From Caldicellulosiruptor obsidiansis OB47 (GTDB lineage: Bacteria; Bacillota; Thermoanaerobacteria; Caldicellulosiruptorales; Caldicellulosiruptoraceae): a DNA stretch of 64,000 nt. Under the pieces are notes generated by a model that ran no database searches, was not told where the DNA came from, and was given only the letters and a program-made list of their open reading frames with translations. Location of the stretch: contig NC_014392.1 in NCBI RefSeq assembly GCF_000145215.1, forward strand, positions 1,682,001 to 1,746,000. Reading direction: 5' to 3'. Made by a program: the position numbers and the translations under genes. Positions 40,893 to 50,721 of this stretch are shown piece after piece. Every line of letters begins with the position of its first letter. Positions within the stretch are counted from its first letter, which is position 1.

Positions 40893-43800
40893 TTAGAAAA
40901 AGCTCAGCTGACTTGTTTGAGGCAAGTCTTTTAACACTTTATACTGAGTCAAAATCTCTATAACCTGCTTGTTTAGCTTTGCTCTTCTTTGAAGGTCATC
41001 CACAGACAAAAACCTTCCTTCTTTTCGCGCCTCCACAATGCTTTTTGCAGCTGCCACCCCAACATTTGGCAGAGCATTAAAGGGTATTAAAAGCCCTCCA
41101 TCTTTTATGATGAATCTCTCTGCATCAGACTCATTCAAATCAACAGGGTAAAACTTTAAACCTCGTGCTAACATCTCATTTGCAATCTCAAGCACTGTCA
41201 GAAGGTTTTTGTCTTTCTGAGAAAGGCTACTTATCCTGTTTTCCAAATCTCTTATTTTCTGTCTTATAGCATCTCTTCCCTTGAGGATTGTTGCATAATC
41301 AAAGTCGTCTGCTCTGACTGTAAAATATGTTGCATAGAAAGCCTCCTTATAATGCACCTTGAAATAAGCAATCCTGAAAGCCATCATTACATACGCTGCA
41401 GCATGTGCTTTTGGAAACATGTACGTTATCTTTTTACAGCTCTCTATATACCAGTCTGGAACATTGTGAGCTCTTAGAAGTTGCTCATCCTCCGGCTTTA
41501 ATCCTTTACCTTTTCTAACATCTTCCATGATTCTGAAACTGTCTTTTGGTGGAACACCCTTTTGAATTAAATATAACATAATATCGTCTCTTGTAGAAAT
41601 TACCTCTTTGAGCGTTGCAATTCCATTTCTTACTAAATCCTGAGCATTATTTGTCCACACATTTGTGCCGTGCGAAAGTCCCGAAATTCGCACAAGTTCA
41701 GCAAACGTCTTTGGCTTTGTCTCAATTAACATCTGTCTTACAAACCTTGTCCCAAACTCAGGTATACCAAAAGTCCCTACTTCACAATCTATGTCCTCAG
41801 GAGAAATTCCAAGAGCTTCTGTGCTTGTAAAAATTGACATCGTATCTTTGTCATCAAGAGGAATTGAACGCGGGTCAACTCCCGTCAAGTCCTGAAGCAT
41901 TCGTATGACAGTCGGGTCGTCGTGTCCAAGAATATCAAGTTTCAAAAGCCTTCCTGAGATAGCATGGTAATCAAAATGCGTTGTGATAACACTTTTGTCC
42001 TCGCTATCTGCTGGATGCTGGATTGGTGTAAAATCAAATATCTCTCTGTCTCTTGGAACAATCATAAGCCCGCCGGGATGCTGGCCTGTTGTTCTTTTTA
42101 CCCCTGTGCAACCTTGAGAAAGTCTCAAAATCTCTGCTGGATGAAGACTCAAACCCTTTTCCTCAGCATATTTTGTTACAAACCCGTGCGCAGTCTTTTC
42201 AGCAACTGTTGAGATTGTACCTGCTCTGAAAACATAGCCTTGTCCAAACAGCTCCTCTGTAAACTTGTGTGCAATTGGCTGGTAATCACCAGAAAAGTTA
42301 AGGTCAATATCTGGTTCTTTATCACCATCAAATCCTAAGAAGGTCTCAAACGGTATATCATGCCCATCTTTTCTAAGTTTTTCTCCACAGCGTGGACAGT
42401 TTTTGTCTTCTAAATCATAACCACATCCAACAGAACCATCTGTTATAAACTCAGAATATTTGCAATTTGGACAAACATAATGCGGAGGCAGAGGATTTAC
42501 TTCTGTTATCCCACACATTGTTGCAACAAGAGAAGAACCAACAGACCCTCGCGAACCAACAAGATAACCGTCTGACAAAGATTTAGATACAAGTTTTTGG
42601 GCAATCAAATACATCACTGCAAAACCATTCTTGATTATCGAATTCAGTTCCTTTTCAAGCCGTGCTCTTACAATTTCCGGAAGAGGGTCTCCATATATTT
42701 CGTGAGCTTTCTTCATTGTCATGTTGTATATTTCTTCCTCAGCGCCCTCAATCTTGGGTGGGAAAGTCTCATCGGGTATTGGTTTTACATCTTCTATCAT
42801 ATCGGCAATCTTATTGGTATTTTCTACAACAACTTCATAACAAGCATCTCTGCCCAGATATTCAAATTCTTTGAGCATCTCATCTGTTGTCCTGAAATAA
42901 AGCTGCGGATCATTTTCAACATCATCGTACCCTTGGTTATGTTTTAAAATCTGGCGCAACACTCTCTGGTGTGGATGACAATAGTGCGCATCAGATGTTG
43001 CAACAACAAGCTTGCCAAGTTTCTTGCCAAGCTGATAAATCTTTTTATTAATCTCTCTTAGGCTTTCTTCATCTTTTAAGTATCCTTCTCTAATTAAAAA
43101 AGAATTATTCTCAACCGGCATTATCTCAAGAAAATCATAAAATGCTGCTATCTTCTCTATCTCTTCCTCACTTTTCCCTTCCAAAAATGCCCTGAAAATT
43201 TCACCAGACTCACATGCGCTTCCTATCAGAAGTCCATCTCTCAATTGTATTAAAAGACTCTTAGGTATCCTTGGTCTTTTGTAGAAGTATTCTAAATGGG
43301 AATATGATACCAGTTTGTAAAGATTTTTTAAGCCTTGCTGGTTCTTTACAAGTATAGTTGCATGATAGCTGTGAGATTTGAGGTCTGCTTTTGCGTTTGA
43401 CTCAATTGAATTAAGTTCTTTTAACCATTTGTATCCTCTTGCTTTTAACCTTTCCACAAGTGATATAAAGATATTAGCTGTTGTCTCTGCATCAGAATCA
43501 GCTCTGTGATGGTGTTTTAACTCTACATTTAAAAACTCTGCAACTTTGTTTAACTTATGAGAAGACAGATCTGTCAAAAGCCTTCTTGAAAGCTCCAGTG
43601 TATCTATATATGTATAGTCGAATATAATTCCACATTCCTGATACGCCTTTTTCAAAAATCCAATATCAAACTGAGCGTTATGCGCAACAAGAACACTACC
43701 ACTTGCAAATCTTTCAAATTCCAAAATGGCATCACTCAGCTTTGGGGCTTTATCAACCATATCTTGGTATATGCCTGTTAGCTCTGATATCCTGACAGGG

Positions 43801-45101
43801 ATTTTGCCTTCGGGGTCAACAAATGTAGAAAATCTCTCTGTTATTTGACCATTTTCTATCTTCACAGCACCAATTTCTATTATTCTATCTCTTTGACTGT
43901 CAAACCCTGTTGTTTCAATGTCAACAACCACAAAGGTAGAGTCAAATCCTTGTCCTTCCTTAGGATTGTAAACAACTGGCGCGCCATCATCAATAAGATA
44001 GCACTCCATCCCATAGATGACTTTGATATTATAGCTTTTGCTTGCTTCCTGTGCTTCCGGAAACGCCTGAACAACTCCATGGTCTGTTATTGCAACTGCT
44101 TTGTGTCCCATTGAAGCTGCCAATTTTATAATCTCCTCTGCAGAGCACACAGCATCCATAGCAGACATTTTGGTGTGAGCATGAAGTTCTACTCTCTTGT
44201 TATCGCTTGTATCAAGTCGCTGAGGTTTTTGACTTTTGTTTATGTTTTTAGCATTCACCACAACCGCTTTTTCAAAATCGTCAAATTCCACTCTGCCTTC
44301 AACCTTAACATAATCTCCAATAGAAATTGAAGTAGGAATTTTATCTTTCTTAGCAACAATTTTTACAAAGGTTGAATTTAAATAGTCCGTGATGTAAAGC
44401 TTGTATACGAGCACATTCTTGTTTTTAGTCTCTTTTATCTCAAGATTAAAAATTTCACCTTCGATCACGCAATCAGTGCCAACTTTGACAAAAGAAATAG
44501 GAGTTACTTCTTTCTTTTCATCTATCTTTTTGCCAAATATAATGGTTGGGTCTGTCTCAACCTCACTTTTTTCAATTGTAATTTTTTCAGTTTCTTCTTC
44601 CTTTTCCTCGCTAAGTCTGAGATATTTTTCTACTTCTTGGTTTGTATCAAACTGGATAAAAAAGTCTTTAATCTTAAAATCCACGTCGCATACTATTCCA
44701 AACTCTTCAGACAGTATTTGCTTTACAAGCACATCTACTTTTCTTTCAAAAAGAATATCTCTGATACCATTTGGAACCAAAAAATCTAAGCCGCTTGAAC
44801 TTTGCACAATCTCGCATTCTCTCAAAAAATGGCTAAGACCGTTACATTTTTTTGAAATTTTATAAAACAAAAACCACCTATATTTTTTCAAAAGTTCGTC
44901 CAACGCCAGGTTTCTGCTTTTGAAAAGTTTTATCTCAACATCCCTGCAACTTTCTAAAAGAGACTTGAATCTTTGCTCAATTTCAATGAGGTCAATATCT
45001 TTCAGGTTATCAAGGCTCTCAACATAAACCTTAAGATCCATACTTGATTTGTCAAACTCAATCTTGACAGGTTTTACTGGCAAAAATAGAGCCTCACTCA
45101 T
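40893..45101 (-). CDS. polC: DNA polymerase III PolC
   Basis: The replicative polymerase of low-GC Gram-positives, 1402 residues. N-terminal domain about 1-210; OB fold about 215-300; PHP domain starting near 300 (HAHTKMSAMDAV) and interrupted by the DEDDh 3'-5' exonuclease (about 388-555, FVVVDIETTGFD, HNAQFDIGF). The second PHP part is near 600-810. A Cys4 zinc module lies near 880-905 (CPNCKY, CPRCGE). The palm with DxDLNFSG (EPDIDLNFSG) is near 935. The C-terminal fingers and tail end in LSFF, a likely sliding-clamp-binding motif. It overlaps the upstream glycosyltransferase gene by 4 bases. Confidence 0.97.
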   Translation of the reverse strand: MSEALFLPVKPVKIEFDKSSMDLKVYVESLDNLKDIDLIEIEQRFKSLLESCRDVEIKLFKSRNLALDELLKKYRWFLFYKISKKCNGLSHFLRECEIVQSSSGLDFLVPNGIRDILFERKVDVLVKQILSEEFGIVCDVDFKIKDFFIQFDTNQEVEKYLRLSEEKEEETEKITIEKSEVETDPTIIFGKKIDEKKEVTPISFVKVGTDCVIEGEIFNLEIKETKNKNVLVYKLYITDYLNSTFVKIVAKKDKIPTSISIGDYVKVEGRVEFDDFEKAVVVNAKNINKSQKPQRLDTSDNKRVELHAHTKMSAMDAVCSAEEIIKLAASMGHKAVAITDHGVVQAFPEAQEASKSYNIKVIYGMECYLIDDGAPVVYNPKEGQGFDSTFVVVDIETTGFDSQRDRIIEIGAVKIENGQITERFSTFVDPEGKIPVRISELTGIYQDMVDKAPKLSDAILEFERFASGSVLVAHNAQFDIGFLKKAYQECGIIFDYTYIDTLELSRRLLTDLSSHKLNKVAEFLNVELKHHHRADSDAETTANIFISLVERLKARGYKWLKELNSIESNAKADLKSHSYHATILVKNQQGLKNLYKLVSYSHLEYFYKRPRIPKSLLIQLRDGLLIGSACESGEIFRAFLEGKSEEEIEKIAAFYDFLEIMPVENNSFLIREGYLKDEESLREINKKIYQLGKKLGKLVVATSDAHYCHPHQRVLRQILKHNQGYDDVENDPQLYFRTTDEMLKEFEYLGRDACYEVVVENTNKIADMIEDVKPIPDETFPPKIEGAEEEIYNMTMKKAHEIYGDPLPEIVRARLEKELNSIIKNGFAVMYLIAQKLVSKSLSDGYLVGSRGSVGSSLVATMCGITEVNPLPPHYVCPNCKYSEFITDGSVGCGYDLEDKNCPRCGEKLRKDGHDIPFETFLGFDGDKEPDIDLNFSGDYQPIAHKFTEELFGQGYVFRAGTISTVAEKTAHGFVTKYAEEKGLSLHPAEILRLSQGCTGVKRTTGQHPGGLMIVPRDREIFDFTPIQHPADSEDKSVITTHFDYHAISGRLLKLDILGHDDPTVIRMLQDLTGVDPRSIPLDDKDTMSIFTSTEALGISPEDIDCEVGTFGIPEFGTRFVRQMLIETKPKTFAELVRISGLSHGTNVWTNNAQDLVRNGIATLKEVISTRDDIMLYLIQKGVPPKDSFRIMEDVRKGKGLKPEDEQLLRAHNVPDWYIESCKKITYMFPKAHAAAYVMMAFRIAYFKVHYKEAFYATYFTVRADDFDYATILKGRDAIRQKIRDLENRISSLSQKDKNLLTVLEIANEMLARGLKFYPVDLNESDAERFIIKDGGLLIPFNALPNVGVAAAKSIVEARKEGRFLSVDDLQRRAKLNKQVIEILTQYKVLKDLPQTSQLSFF

Positions 45102-45766
45102 TGCCCATCCCTACTTTTTTTGAGATTAACATAACCTTTTATTATATCTGAATACATCTTCATCCTGTGCTGAGCACCTTTTATAAACCCAAGCTTCTCT
45201 TCCTTCATCACATGCGAAACCTTTGGCAGTGGTACTGTCAATACTCTTAAGTTAAACTTTTTGGCATACTCAGTTAAAATAATCTCTATTGCATACCCCA
45301 AATCTTTTATATCCTCGCGCGACTCTAAAATTTTTTCAAAAACCCATCTTTTTATCCCTCTCTGGCCTGACAAAAAAGGCGAAATCTTCTGGGCAAGGTC
45401 GGTGGAAAACCTGCCGTCAGAAAAAATTCCAATTGTCATGTCAGCTCTGTCTTCAATCAAAGGTCTAATTAAATTTTCAACATCTTCAACCTTGAGATTT
45501 ACAAGGTCTGCATCAAGCATCAATATTATATCTCCCTCTGTATTCTCCACACCGTAAAAAATAGCATAGCTCTTTCCCCTGTTTTTTTCAAGTCTTAAGA
45601 CACTCACACCATTTTTTGCTGCTACTTCAGCTGTTTTGTCTTCCGAACCATCGTCAATTACAAAAATCTCATCTACAAGACTACATTTCTTTACAACACT
45701 AAGCACAGCACCTATTCTCTTTTCTTCGTTGTAAGCAGGAATAAGACAAACCACCTTCTTACACAT
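45098..45766 (-). CDS. family 2 glycosyltransferase
   Basis: A 222-residue GT-A enzyme of the dolichyl-phosphate-mannose / polyprenyl-phosphate sugar transferase kind: LIPAYNEEKRIGAVLS, FVIDDGSEDKT, then the metal motif MLDADLVNL (DxD-like). No membrane helix follows, so it is a cytoplasmic or peripheral enzyme. It sits between ispG and polC, with its start of translation tied to polC by a 4-base overlap. The sugar and acceptor are unknown. An association with isoprenoid-carrier genes is suggestive only. Confidence 0.85.
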   Translation of the reverse strand: MCKKVVCLIPAYNEEKRIGAVLSVVKKCSLVDEIFVIDDGSEDKTAEVAAKNGVSVLRLEKNRGKSYAIFYGVENTEGDIILMLDADLVNLKVEDVENLIRPLIEDRADMTIGIFSDGRFSTDLAQKISPFLSGQRGIKRWVFEKILESREDIKDLGYAIEIILTEYAKKFNLRVLTVPLPKVSHVMKEEKLGFIKGAQHRMKMYSDIIKGYVNLKKSRDGQ

Positions 45767-45786
45767 ATTTTCACCTCATCAAAAAA

Positions 45787-46833
45787 TTAAGAAAGAGAAT
45801 AGATTTCCTTTACAAGCTCATCCACAATCTCATTCTCTTTCACTTTCCTTATAATCTTGCCTTTCTTAAACAGAAGTCCTTCACCAACTCCACATGCCAC
45901 ACCTACATCAGCTTCTTTTGCCTCACCAGGGCCGTTTACTGCACAGCCCATTATCGCAACCGAAATGTCCAAGTCCAAATTTTGTATTCTTTTTTCAACA
46001 TCATCTGCAATCTTTAAAAGATCAACATTACATCTTGCACAGGTGGGACATGATACTATCTTCACACCTTTTCTGAGTTTTAAACTTTTTAAAATCTCCT
46101 TTGCCACAATAACCTCTTTCTCTGGCTCATCGGTAAGAGAAACCCTTATTGTATCACCAATTCCCCTCAAGAGAAGATAGCCAATTGCAATACTGGACTT
46201 CACAGTACCTGCAACAAAAGTCCCTGCTTCGGTAAGACCAACATGAAGAGGATAGCTAAGTTTTTGGGATAATATTTCATAGCTCTTAATTGTAGTTAAA
46301 ACATCTGAAGATTTTACAGATACAACAATATTGTCAAACCCAAATCTTTCAAGAAGTTTTACCTGATAAATGGCAGCTTCAACTATCGCATCTGGAGATG
46401 GAGATTTATATTTCTGTAAAATATCTTTGGGCAGTGACCCAGAGTTTGCCCCAACTCTGATGGCAATCCCATATCTTTTGGCCTCTTTTGCTATTTCCTG
46501 AACTTTTCTTTCATCTCCAATGTTCCCAGGATTTATTCTAATCTTGTCAGCGCCATTGTATATAGCTTCAAGCGCAAGCTTGTAGTCAAAATGAATGTCA
46601 GCAACAAGTGGAATGTGGATTCTTGACTTTATCTTACTTATGGCCTTAGCACTATCTAAATCAGGAACAGCAACCCTTATAATCTCACAGCCTAAACTCT
46701 CAAGCCTGAGTATCTGCTCAACTGTAGCTTCAACATCCTTTGTCTTTGTGTTTGTCATTGACTGAATTTTAATATCTTCCCCGCCACCGATATAGATATT
46801 CCCTATTCTAACCTTTTTTGTCAATAACTTCAC
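45787..46833 (-). CDS. ispG: 4-hydroxy-3-methylbut-2-en-1-yl diphosphate synthase IspG
   Basis: MEP-pathway enzyme converting MEcPP to HMBPP with a [4Fe-4S] cluster. The 348-residue protein has the N-terminal TIM barrel (QSMTNTKTKDVEATVEQI, RIHIPLVADIHFDY, RINPGNIGDE) and a C-terminal cluster domain with SCPTCARC and GCAVNGPGEAKEADVGVA; the last Cys is in GC-AVNGPGE. CARC replaces the common CGRT, a small variation that leaves the CxxC ligands in place. It overlaps rseP by 4 bases, in the conserved dxr-rseP-ispG order. Confidence 0.96.
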   Translation of the reverse strand: MKLLTKKVRIGNIYIGGGEDIKIQSMTNTKTKDVEATVEQILRLESLGCEIIRVAVPDLDSAKAISKIKSRIHIPLVADIHFDYKLALEAIYNGADKIRINPGNIGDERKVQEIAKEAKRYGIAIRVGANSGSLPKDILQKYKSPSPDAIVEAAIYQVKLLERFGFDNIVVSVKSSDVLTTIKSYEILSQKLSYPLHVGLTEAGTFVAGTVKSSIAIGYLLLRGIGDTIRVSLTDEPEKEVIVAKEILKSLKLRKGVKIVSCPTCARCNVDLLKIADDVEKRIQNLDLDISVAIMGCAVNGPGEAKEADVGVACGVGEGLLFKKGKIIRKVKENEIVDELVKEIYSLS

Positions 46834-47879
46834 CTTCCAGGCATTATAATATTTTTTATGTCATTGAAGGTAACAATTACAAGCAAAAACAGAAGAAGTA
46901 CAAAACCAATTGTGTGAATCAGTGCTTCTTTTTCTCTATTAAAAGGTTTTCTTGCCACAGCTTCGTACAAATAAAACACAAGCCTGCTGCCATCTAAAGC
47001 AGGAAATGGGATGAGATTTATAACTCCCAAGTTTACTGAAATTAACTGCATAAGCCACAGAATATTCAAAAGCCCACTCAGCACGCTCTGTTTAAATCCG
47101 GCATTTGCAGCCTCGCCAATTGTCTTTACCATACCAACAGGTCCCATAATCTCAGATGCCGATACCCTTCCTGTTATCATCAGCACAACACTATATATGG
47201 TCTCTTTTATCTCTGCATATGTCCCAAATAGTCCATAATAGATGCTATCAAATAAATTTTTACGTGATATCTTTGATGAAACGCCTATTCTTTTTGTTTT
47301 TGTATTCGGATCATACTTTGGCATAACCCTGAAAATATATTGTTTACCATTTCTTAAAACCTTTATCTCTACTTCTCTGTCTTTGTAGAGCATATTGTGA
47401 ACAGCCAAATAAAAGCTTACCTGGTCCCAGACATAAACTCTATTTTTGTCAAGCGCAACAATCCTGTCACCACTTCTTATCCCAGCCTCATATGCAGGCA
47501 TGTTTGGCTCCACCCTACCAATGGTGTTGGTCCCAAAACCAATAAAATAACCAATCCCCATCATGATTATTATGGCAAGAACAAAGTTCATAACAGGTCC
47601 CATCAAAACCATCAAAATTCTTTTGTGAACCTTTGCGTTATTGAGTGCTCGTGGGTGGTCAATATCCTTATCTTCACCAAGAGGCTTTACATACCCTCCT
47701 ATTAAAAAAGCTCTCACAGAATACTCTGTCTCTTTTCCTTTTATGCTAAAAAGTTTGGGACCAAAACCAATGGCAAACTCTTCAACAAGTACACCTGAAA
47801 GTTTACATACAATAAAATGTCCAAATTCATGAACAAGTATCACTATTGTCAGCACAATTAAAGCCAGTATAAGATTCAT
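46830..47879 (-). CDS. rseP: site-2 intramembrane zinc protease RseP/RasP
   Basis: A 349-residue intramembrane metalloprotease that cleaves anti-sigma factors and signal peptide remnants. Zinc motif HEFGH at about residues 16-20, PDZ domain about 115-195 (NMPAYEAGIRSGDRIVALD), third zinc ligand in LIPFPALDGSR near 290, and four membrane helices. It is in the dxr-rseP-ispG run, one base overlapping dxr. All catalytic residues are present. Confidence 0.95.
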   Translation of the reverse strand: MNLILALIVLTIVILVHEFGHFIVCKLSGVLVEEFAIGFGPKLFSIKGKETEYSVRAFLIGGYVKPLGEDKDIDHPRALNNAKVHKRILMVLMGPVMNFVLAIIIMMGIGYFIGFGTNTIGRVEPNMPAYEAGIRSGDRIVALDKNRVYVWDQVSFYLAVHNMLYKDREVEIKVLRNGKQYIFRVMPKYDPNTKTKRIGVSSKISRKNLFDSIYYGLFGTYAEIKETIYSVVLMITGRVSASEIMGPVGMVKTIGEAANAGFKQSVLSGLLNILWLMQLISVNLGVINLIPFPALDGSRLVFYLYEAVARKPFNREKEALIHTIGFVLLLFLLVIVTFNDIKNIIMPGR

Positions 47880-49045
47880 TAGCTTTTCTCACCTTCCACA
47901 AGATTTTTAAACTTCTGCCTTGCCTCTGCGTCGATTTCCAAAATGTCCTGAATGGATTCCACTTTTTGCCCCCTATGACTTTCAATAATTTTAGCCACAT
48001 AGTTCATAATATCAACAAAGCCAATTTTCCCTTCCAAGAAATGTTTTACAGCCTCTTCATTGGCAGCATTGAGCACAATCGGGTAACTTTCTCCTTTTTT
48101 TGCACACTCATATGCAATTTTGAGCAAAAAGAATGTATCAAAATCAGGCTCTTCAAATGTAAGGTTTTTTATCTTTGCAAGGTCAAGTGGCATAGCTACT
48201 TCCCTGCCTCTTTCGGGAAAAGTAAGCGCATACTCAATCGGAAGACGCATATCAGGATAAGATAGCTGTGCTTTTATAGCTCCATCAACAAATTCAACCA
48301 TTGAATGAATAATACTCTGAGGATGTATAACAACATCAATCTCATCACATCTTTTATCAAAGAAAAACATGGCTTCTATCACTTCAAATCCTTTGTTTAT
48401 AAGCGTTGCAGAGTCAACTGTGATTTTTTTGCCCATGTTCCATGTAGGATGCTTCAGCACATCTTCTACACTGACATTTTGCAAGTCTTTGAGTTTTTTC
48501 CCTCTGAAAGGTCCTCCCGATGCTGTGAGAATTATCTTTTTTACATTTTTTTTGTCTTCACCTACAAGGCACTGAAAAATAGCACTGTGCTCTGAATCAA
48601 CAGGAATAAGAAGAGGGAGAGAATCTTTTGCTTGTTTTTGGGAAAGAATCCTTTTTATAATCTTTCCACCTGTCACAAGGGTCTCTTTGTTGGCAAGAGC
48701 AACTCTTTTACCTGCCAAAATAGCCTCAACTGTTGGCACCAACCCAGATATACCAACAAGAGCATTTACAATCAAATCTGCTGCTGGATATGTTGCAACA
48801 TTAGTTAGTCCTTCCTGACCTGCTACAACTATCTTATCAGGAAAATTTTCTTTTAATACAGTATAGTACTTTTCATCTACAATACATAAAATGTCAGGGT
48901 TAAGCTCTCTTGCTTGCTTAATCAAAAGATCTACATTTTTGTTCGCTGAAAGACCCACAACTCTAATTCCAAGTTTTTTTGCAACATCTATTGTCTGAAC
49001 ACCTATGGACCCGGTTGACCCTAAGATGCATATCTTTTTTGTCAT
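47879..49045 (-). CDS. dxr: 1-deoxy-D-xylulose-5-phosphate reductoisomerase
   Basis: Second step of the MEP pathway, DXP to MEP with NADPH. The 388-residue enzyme shows GSTGSIGVQTIDV (nucleotide loop, 8-20), ALANKETLVTGG, the catalytic site VDSEHSAIFQCL with Asp/Glu metal ligands, LTASGGPFRG, HPTWNMGKKITVDSATLINKG (in pieces WNMGKKITVDSATL), and the C-terminal helical domain. It starts 26 bases after cdsA and overlaps rseP by one base in a TAATG. Confidence 0.97.
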   Translation of the reverse strand: MTKKICILGSTGSIGVQTIDVAKKLGIRVVGLSANKNVDLLIKQARELNPDILCIVDEKYYTVLKENFPDKIVVAGQEGLTNVATYPAADLIVNALVGISGLVPTVEAILAGKRVALANKETLVTGGKIIKRILSQKQAKDSLPLLIPVDSEHSAIFQCLVGEDKKNVKKIILTASGGPFRGKKLKDLQNVSVEDVLKHPTWNMGKKITVDSATLINKGFEVIEAMFFFDKRCDEIDVVIHPQSIIHSMVEFVDGAIKAQLSYPDMRLPIEYALTFPERGREVAMPLDLAKIKNLTFEEPDFDTFFLLKIAYECAKKGESYPIVLNAANEEAVKHFLEGKIGFVDIMNYVAKIIESHRGQKVESIQDILEIDAEARQKFKNLVEGEKS

Positions 49046-49071
49046 TTACTTCGCCCCTTTAAAAGCAATAA

Positions 49072-49857
49072 TTAAAATAGCCCAAATTTTGCAAGAAAAT
49101 AGATTATTGGTGTGACCATAATTAAGCTATCAAACCTGTCAAGCACACCACCGTGACCTGGTAAAATAGAGCCAAAATCCTTTTTCTGCTGCTGTCTTTT
49201 TAGCATTGAAGCAAACAAATCGCCTGTGTGTGCAACTATAGATAGCATCATACCTTCTGCTGTGCTTATAAGCAGGATTGATAAATCAAAATTCTTGGCA
49301 GAAAGTCCAAACTGATAAAACCAAACAGCAAGCACACCTCCAACTATTGCTCCAAAAAAACCTTCTAAACTTTTCTTAGGACTTATATTACTCCATATTC
49401 TCCTTTTGCCAAGTGCAAGACCAGCAAAATACGCAAAAGTATCTGAAAGCCAGCATACAAGATAAGGAAGCCATATTAGCTTTTTCCCATTTCTAAATTC
49501 GCCTAAAAGCACTAAAAACAAAATGGGAAAAACTATATAAATGAAAGAGAACGCCACATAAATTATGCTTTGTGAAGCTATCCTGTTTTTAAAGCTTTCT
49601 ATGAAGGCAAGGAGAAAAAGAAGTATAAATAAAACGAACATTTTGTTACCAATATTAACATCGCTGAGAACAAAAATGCAGCTCAATGTTATGCTCAAAT
49701 ATAGCATATATCTTTCTATCTTAAACAAATTGAAAAATTCATATAAAGCAGCTGCTGCAACAAGAGCACCAAAAATTTTAAGCCAAATACCACCAAGAAA
49801 ATTTGCCAAAGCTACCAACGCTATTCCCCAGATAGCAGTTATTATTCTCTGTTTCAT
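49072..49857 (-). CDS. cdsA: phosphatidate cytidylyltransferase CdsA
   Basis: Makes CDP-diacylglycerol, the precursor of acidic phospholipids. A 261-residue protein with seven or eight membrane helices and the family signature near the C-terminus: KDFGSILPGHGGVLDRFDSL. The cytoplasmic SNISPKKSLEGFFGAIVGG (about 170-188) is the conserved nucleotide-binding segment. The start is ATG 49857 (MKQRII), after GGAGG with 7 bases spacing; the 12-residue longer frame contains the ribosome site. It lies between uppS and dxr, the common Firmicute order. Confidence 0.95.
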   Translation of the reverse strand: MKQRIITAIWGIALVALANFLGGIWLKIFGALVAAAALYEFFNLFKIERYMLYLSITLSCIFVLSDVNIGNKMFVLFILLFLLAFIESFKNRIASQSIIYVAFSFIYIVFPILFLVLLGEFRNGKKLIWLPYLVCWLSDTFAYFAGLALGKRRIWSNISPKKSLEGFFGAIVGGVLAVWFYQFGLSAKNFDLSILLISTAEGMMLSIVAHTGDLFASMLKRQQQKKDFGSILPGHGGVLDRFDSLIMVTPIIYFLAKFGLF

Positions 49858-49876
49858 CCTATTTCCTCCAAAAAGG

Positions 49877-50623
49877 CTATTTAACTCCTCCAAATCTTCT
49901 GTCTCTTTTTTGATAATCTTCGATAGCCTTTAATAGATGCTCCTTTTTGAAGTCTGGCCACAGGACATTTGAAAACCAAAATTCTGTATATGATATCTGC
50001 CACAAAAGAAAGTTTGAAACCCTCATCTCTCCGCTTGGTCTTATCAAAAGGTCAGGGTCAGGGATATCCTTTGTGTAAAGGTATTTTTTAAAGAGGTCCT
50101 CATCAACATCTTCGATATCAATTTTACCACTCTTTATGTCCAAAGCCAAATTTTTTACCGCATTTATTATTTCCTGTCTTCCACCATAATTGAGGGCTAT
50201 AACAACACAAAGTCCACGTTTGTCTTTGGTTCTTTCTTCAGCACTTACAATTCTCTCTTGAATATCTTTATCAAGCTTTGAAATATCCCCTATAACCCTG
50301 ATTCTTATCTGGGTCTTGTTTATGAGGTTTTCTATCTCTGTATCAAAGAATTCTCTCAAAAGATTCATAAGATTTTCAACTTCATCTTTAGGCCTTTTCC
50401 AGTTTTCTGTCGAAAAGGCGTAAACTGTAAGGTATTTTAATCCTATTTCATCAGCAAAAAGGACTATCTCTTTTAGCTTCTGCGCACCAAACCTGTGCCC
50501 CGCCGAGCGTGGAAGACCTCTTTTTTTTGCCCATCTTCCATTTCCATCCATAATAATTGCAATGTGCTGTGGCATCTTTTCTTTTTCTATTTTTACTTTT
50601 TCTTTTTTTAAAAATCCTAACAT
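49877..50623 (-). CDS. uppS: undecaprenyl diphosphate synthase UppS
   Basis: Cis-prenyltransferase that makes the C55 carrier for wall and glycan assembly from IPP made by the neighbouring MEP genes. 248 residues: IAIIMDGNGRWAKKRGLPRSAGHRFGA (in pieces IIMDGNGRWA and RSAGHRFGA) with the catalytic Asp, LTVYAFSTENWKRP, and DLLIRPSGEMRVSNFLLWQ, with FKKEHLLKAI at the C-terminus. It starts a unit after the frr terminator, read through cdsA, dxr, rseP, ispG, GT2 and polC. Confidence 0.97.
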   Translation of the reverse strand: MLGFLKKEKVKIEKEKMPQHIAIIMDGNGRWAKKRGLPRSAGHRFGAQKLKEIVLFADEIGLKYLTVYAFSTENWKRPKDEVENLMNLLREFFDTEIENLINKTQIRIRVIGDISKLDKDIQERIVSAEERTKDKRGLCVVIALNYGGRQEIINAVKNLALDIKSGKIDIEDVDEDLFKKYLYTKDIPDPDLLIRPSGEMRVSNFLLWQISYTEFWFSNVLWPDFKKEHLLKAIEDYQKRDRRFGGVK

Positions 50624-50655
50624 TCTACTCCATACTCCCCATTTTATTTATATGA

Positions 50656-50683
50656 TTAAAAAAATAACGGGGTTGCTGCCCCG
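50656..50683 (-). terminator. terminator after frr
   Basis: The minus strand reads CGGGG, CAGCAA, CCCCG, then TTATTTTTTTAATC. It separates pyrH-frr from the uppS-polC unit, though some readthrough is likely. Confidence 0.75.
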
Positions 50684-50721
50684 CCAAACCCTTCAAAATT
50701 TTTACTATCGTCGCTAAAACT

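Noticed and set aside
42597..42947. Plus-strand frames inside polC
   Set aside because: Antisense to strongly conserved PolC segments. No independent support.
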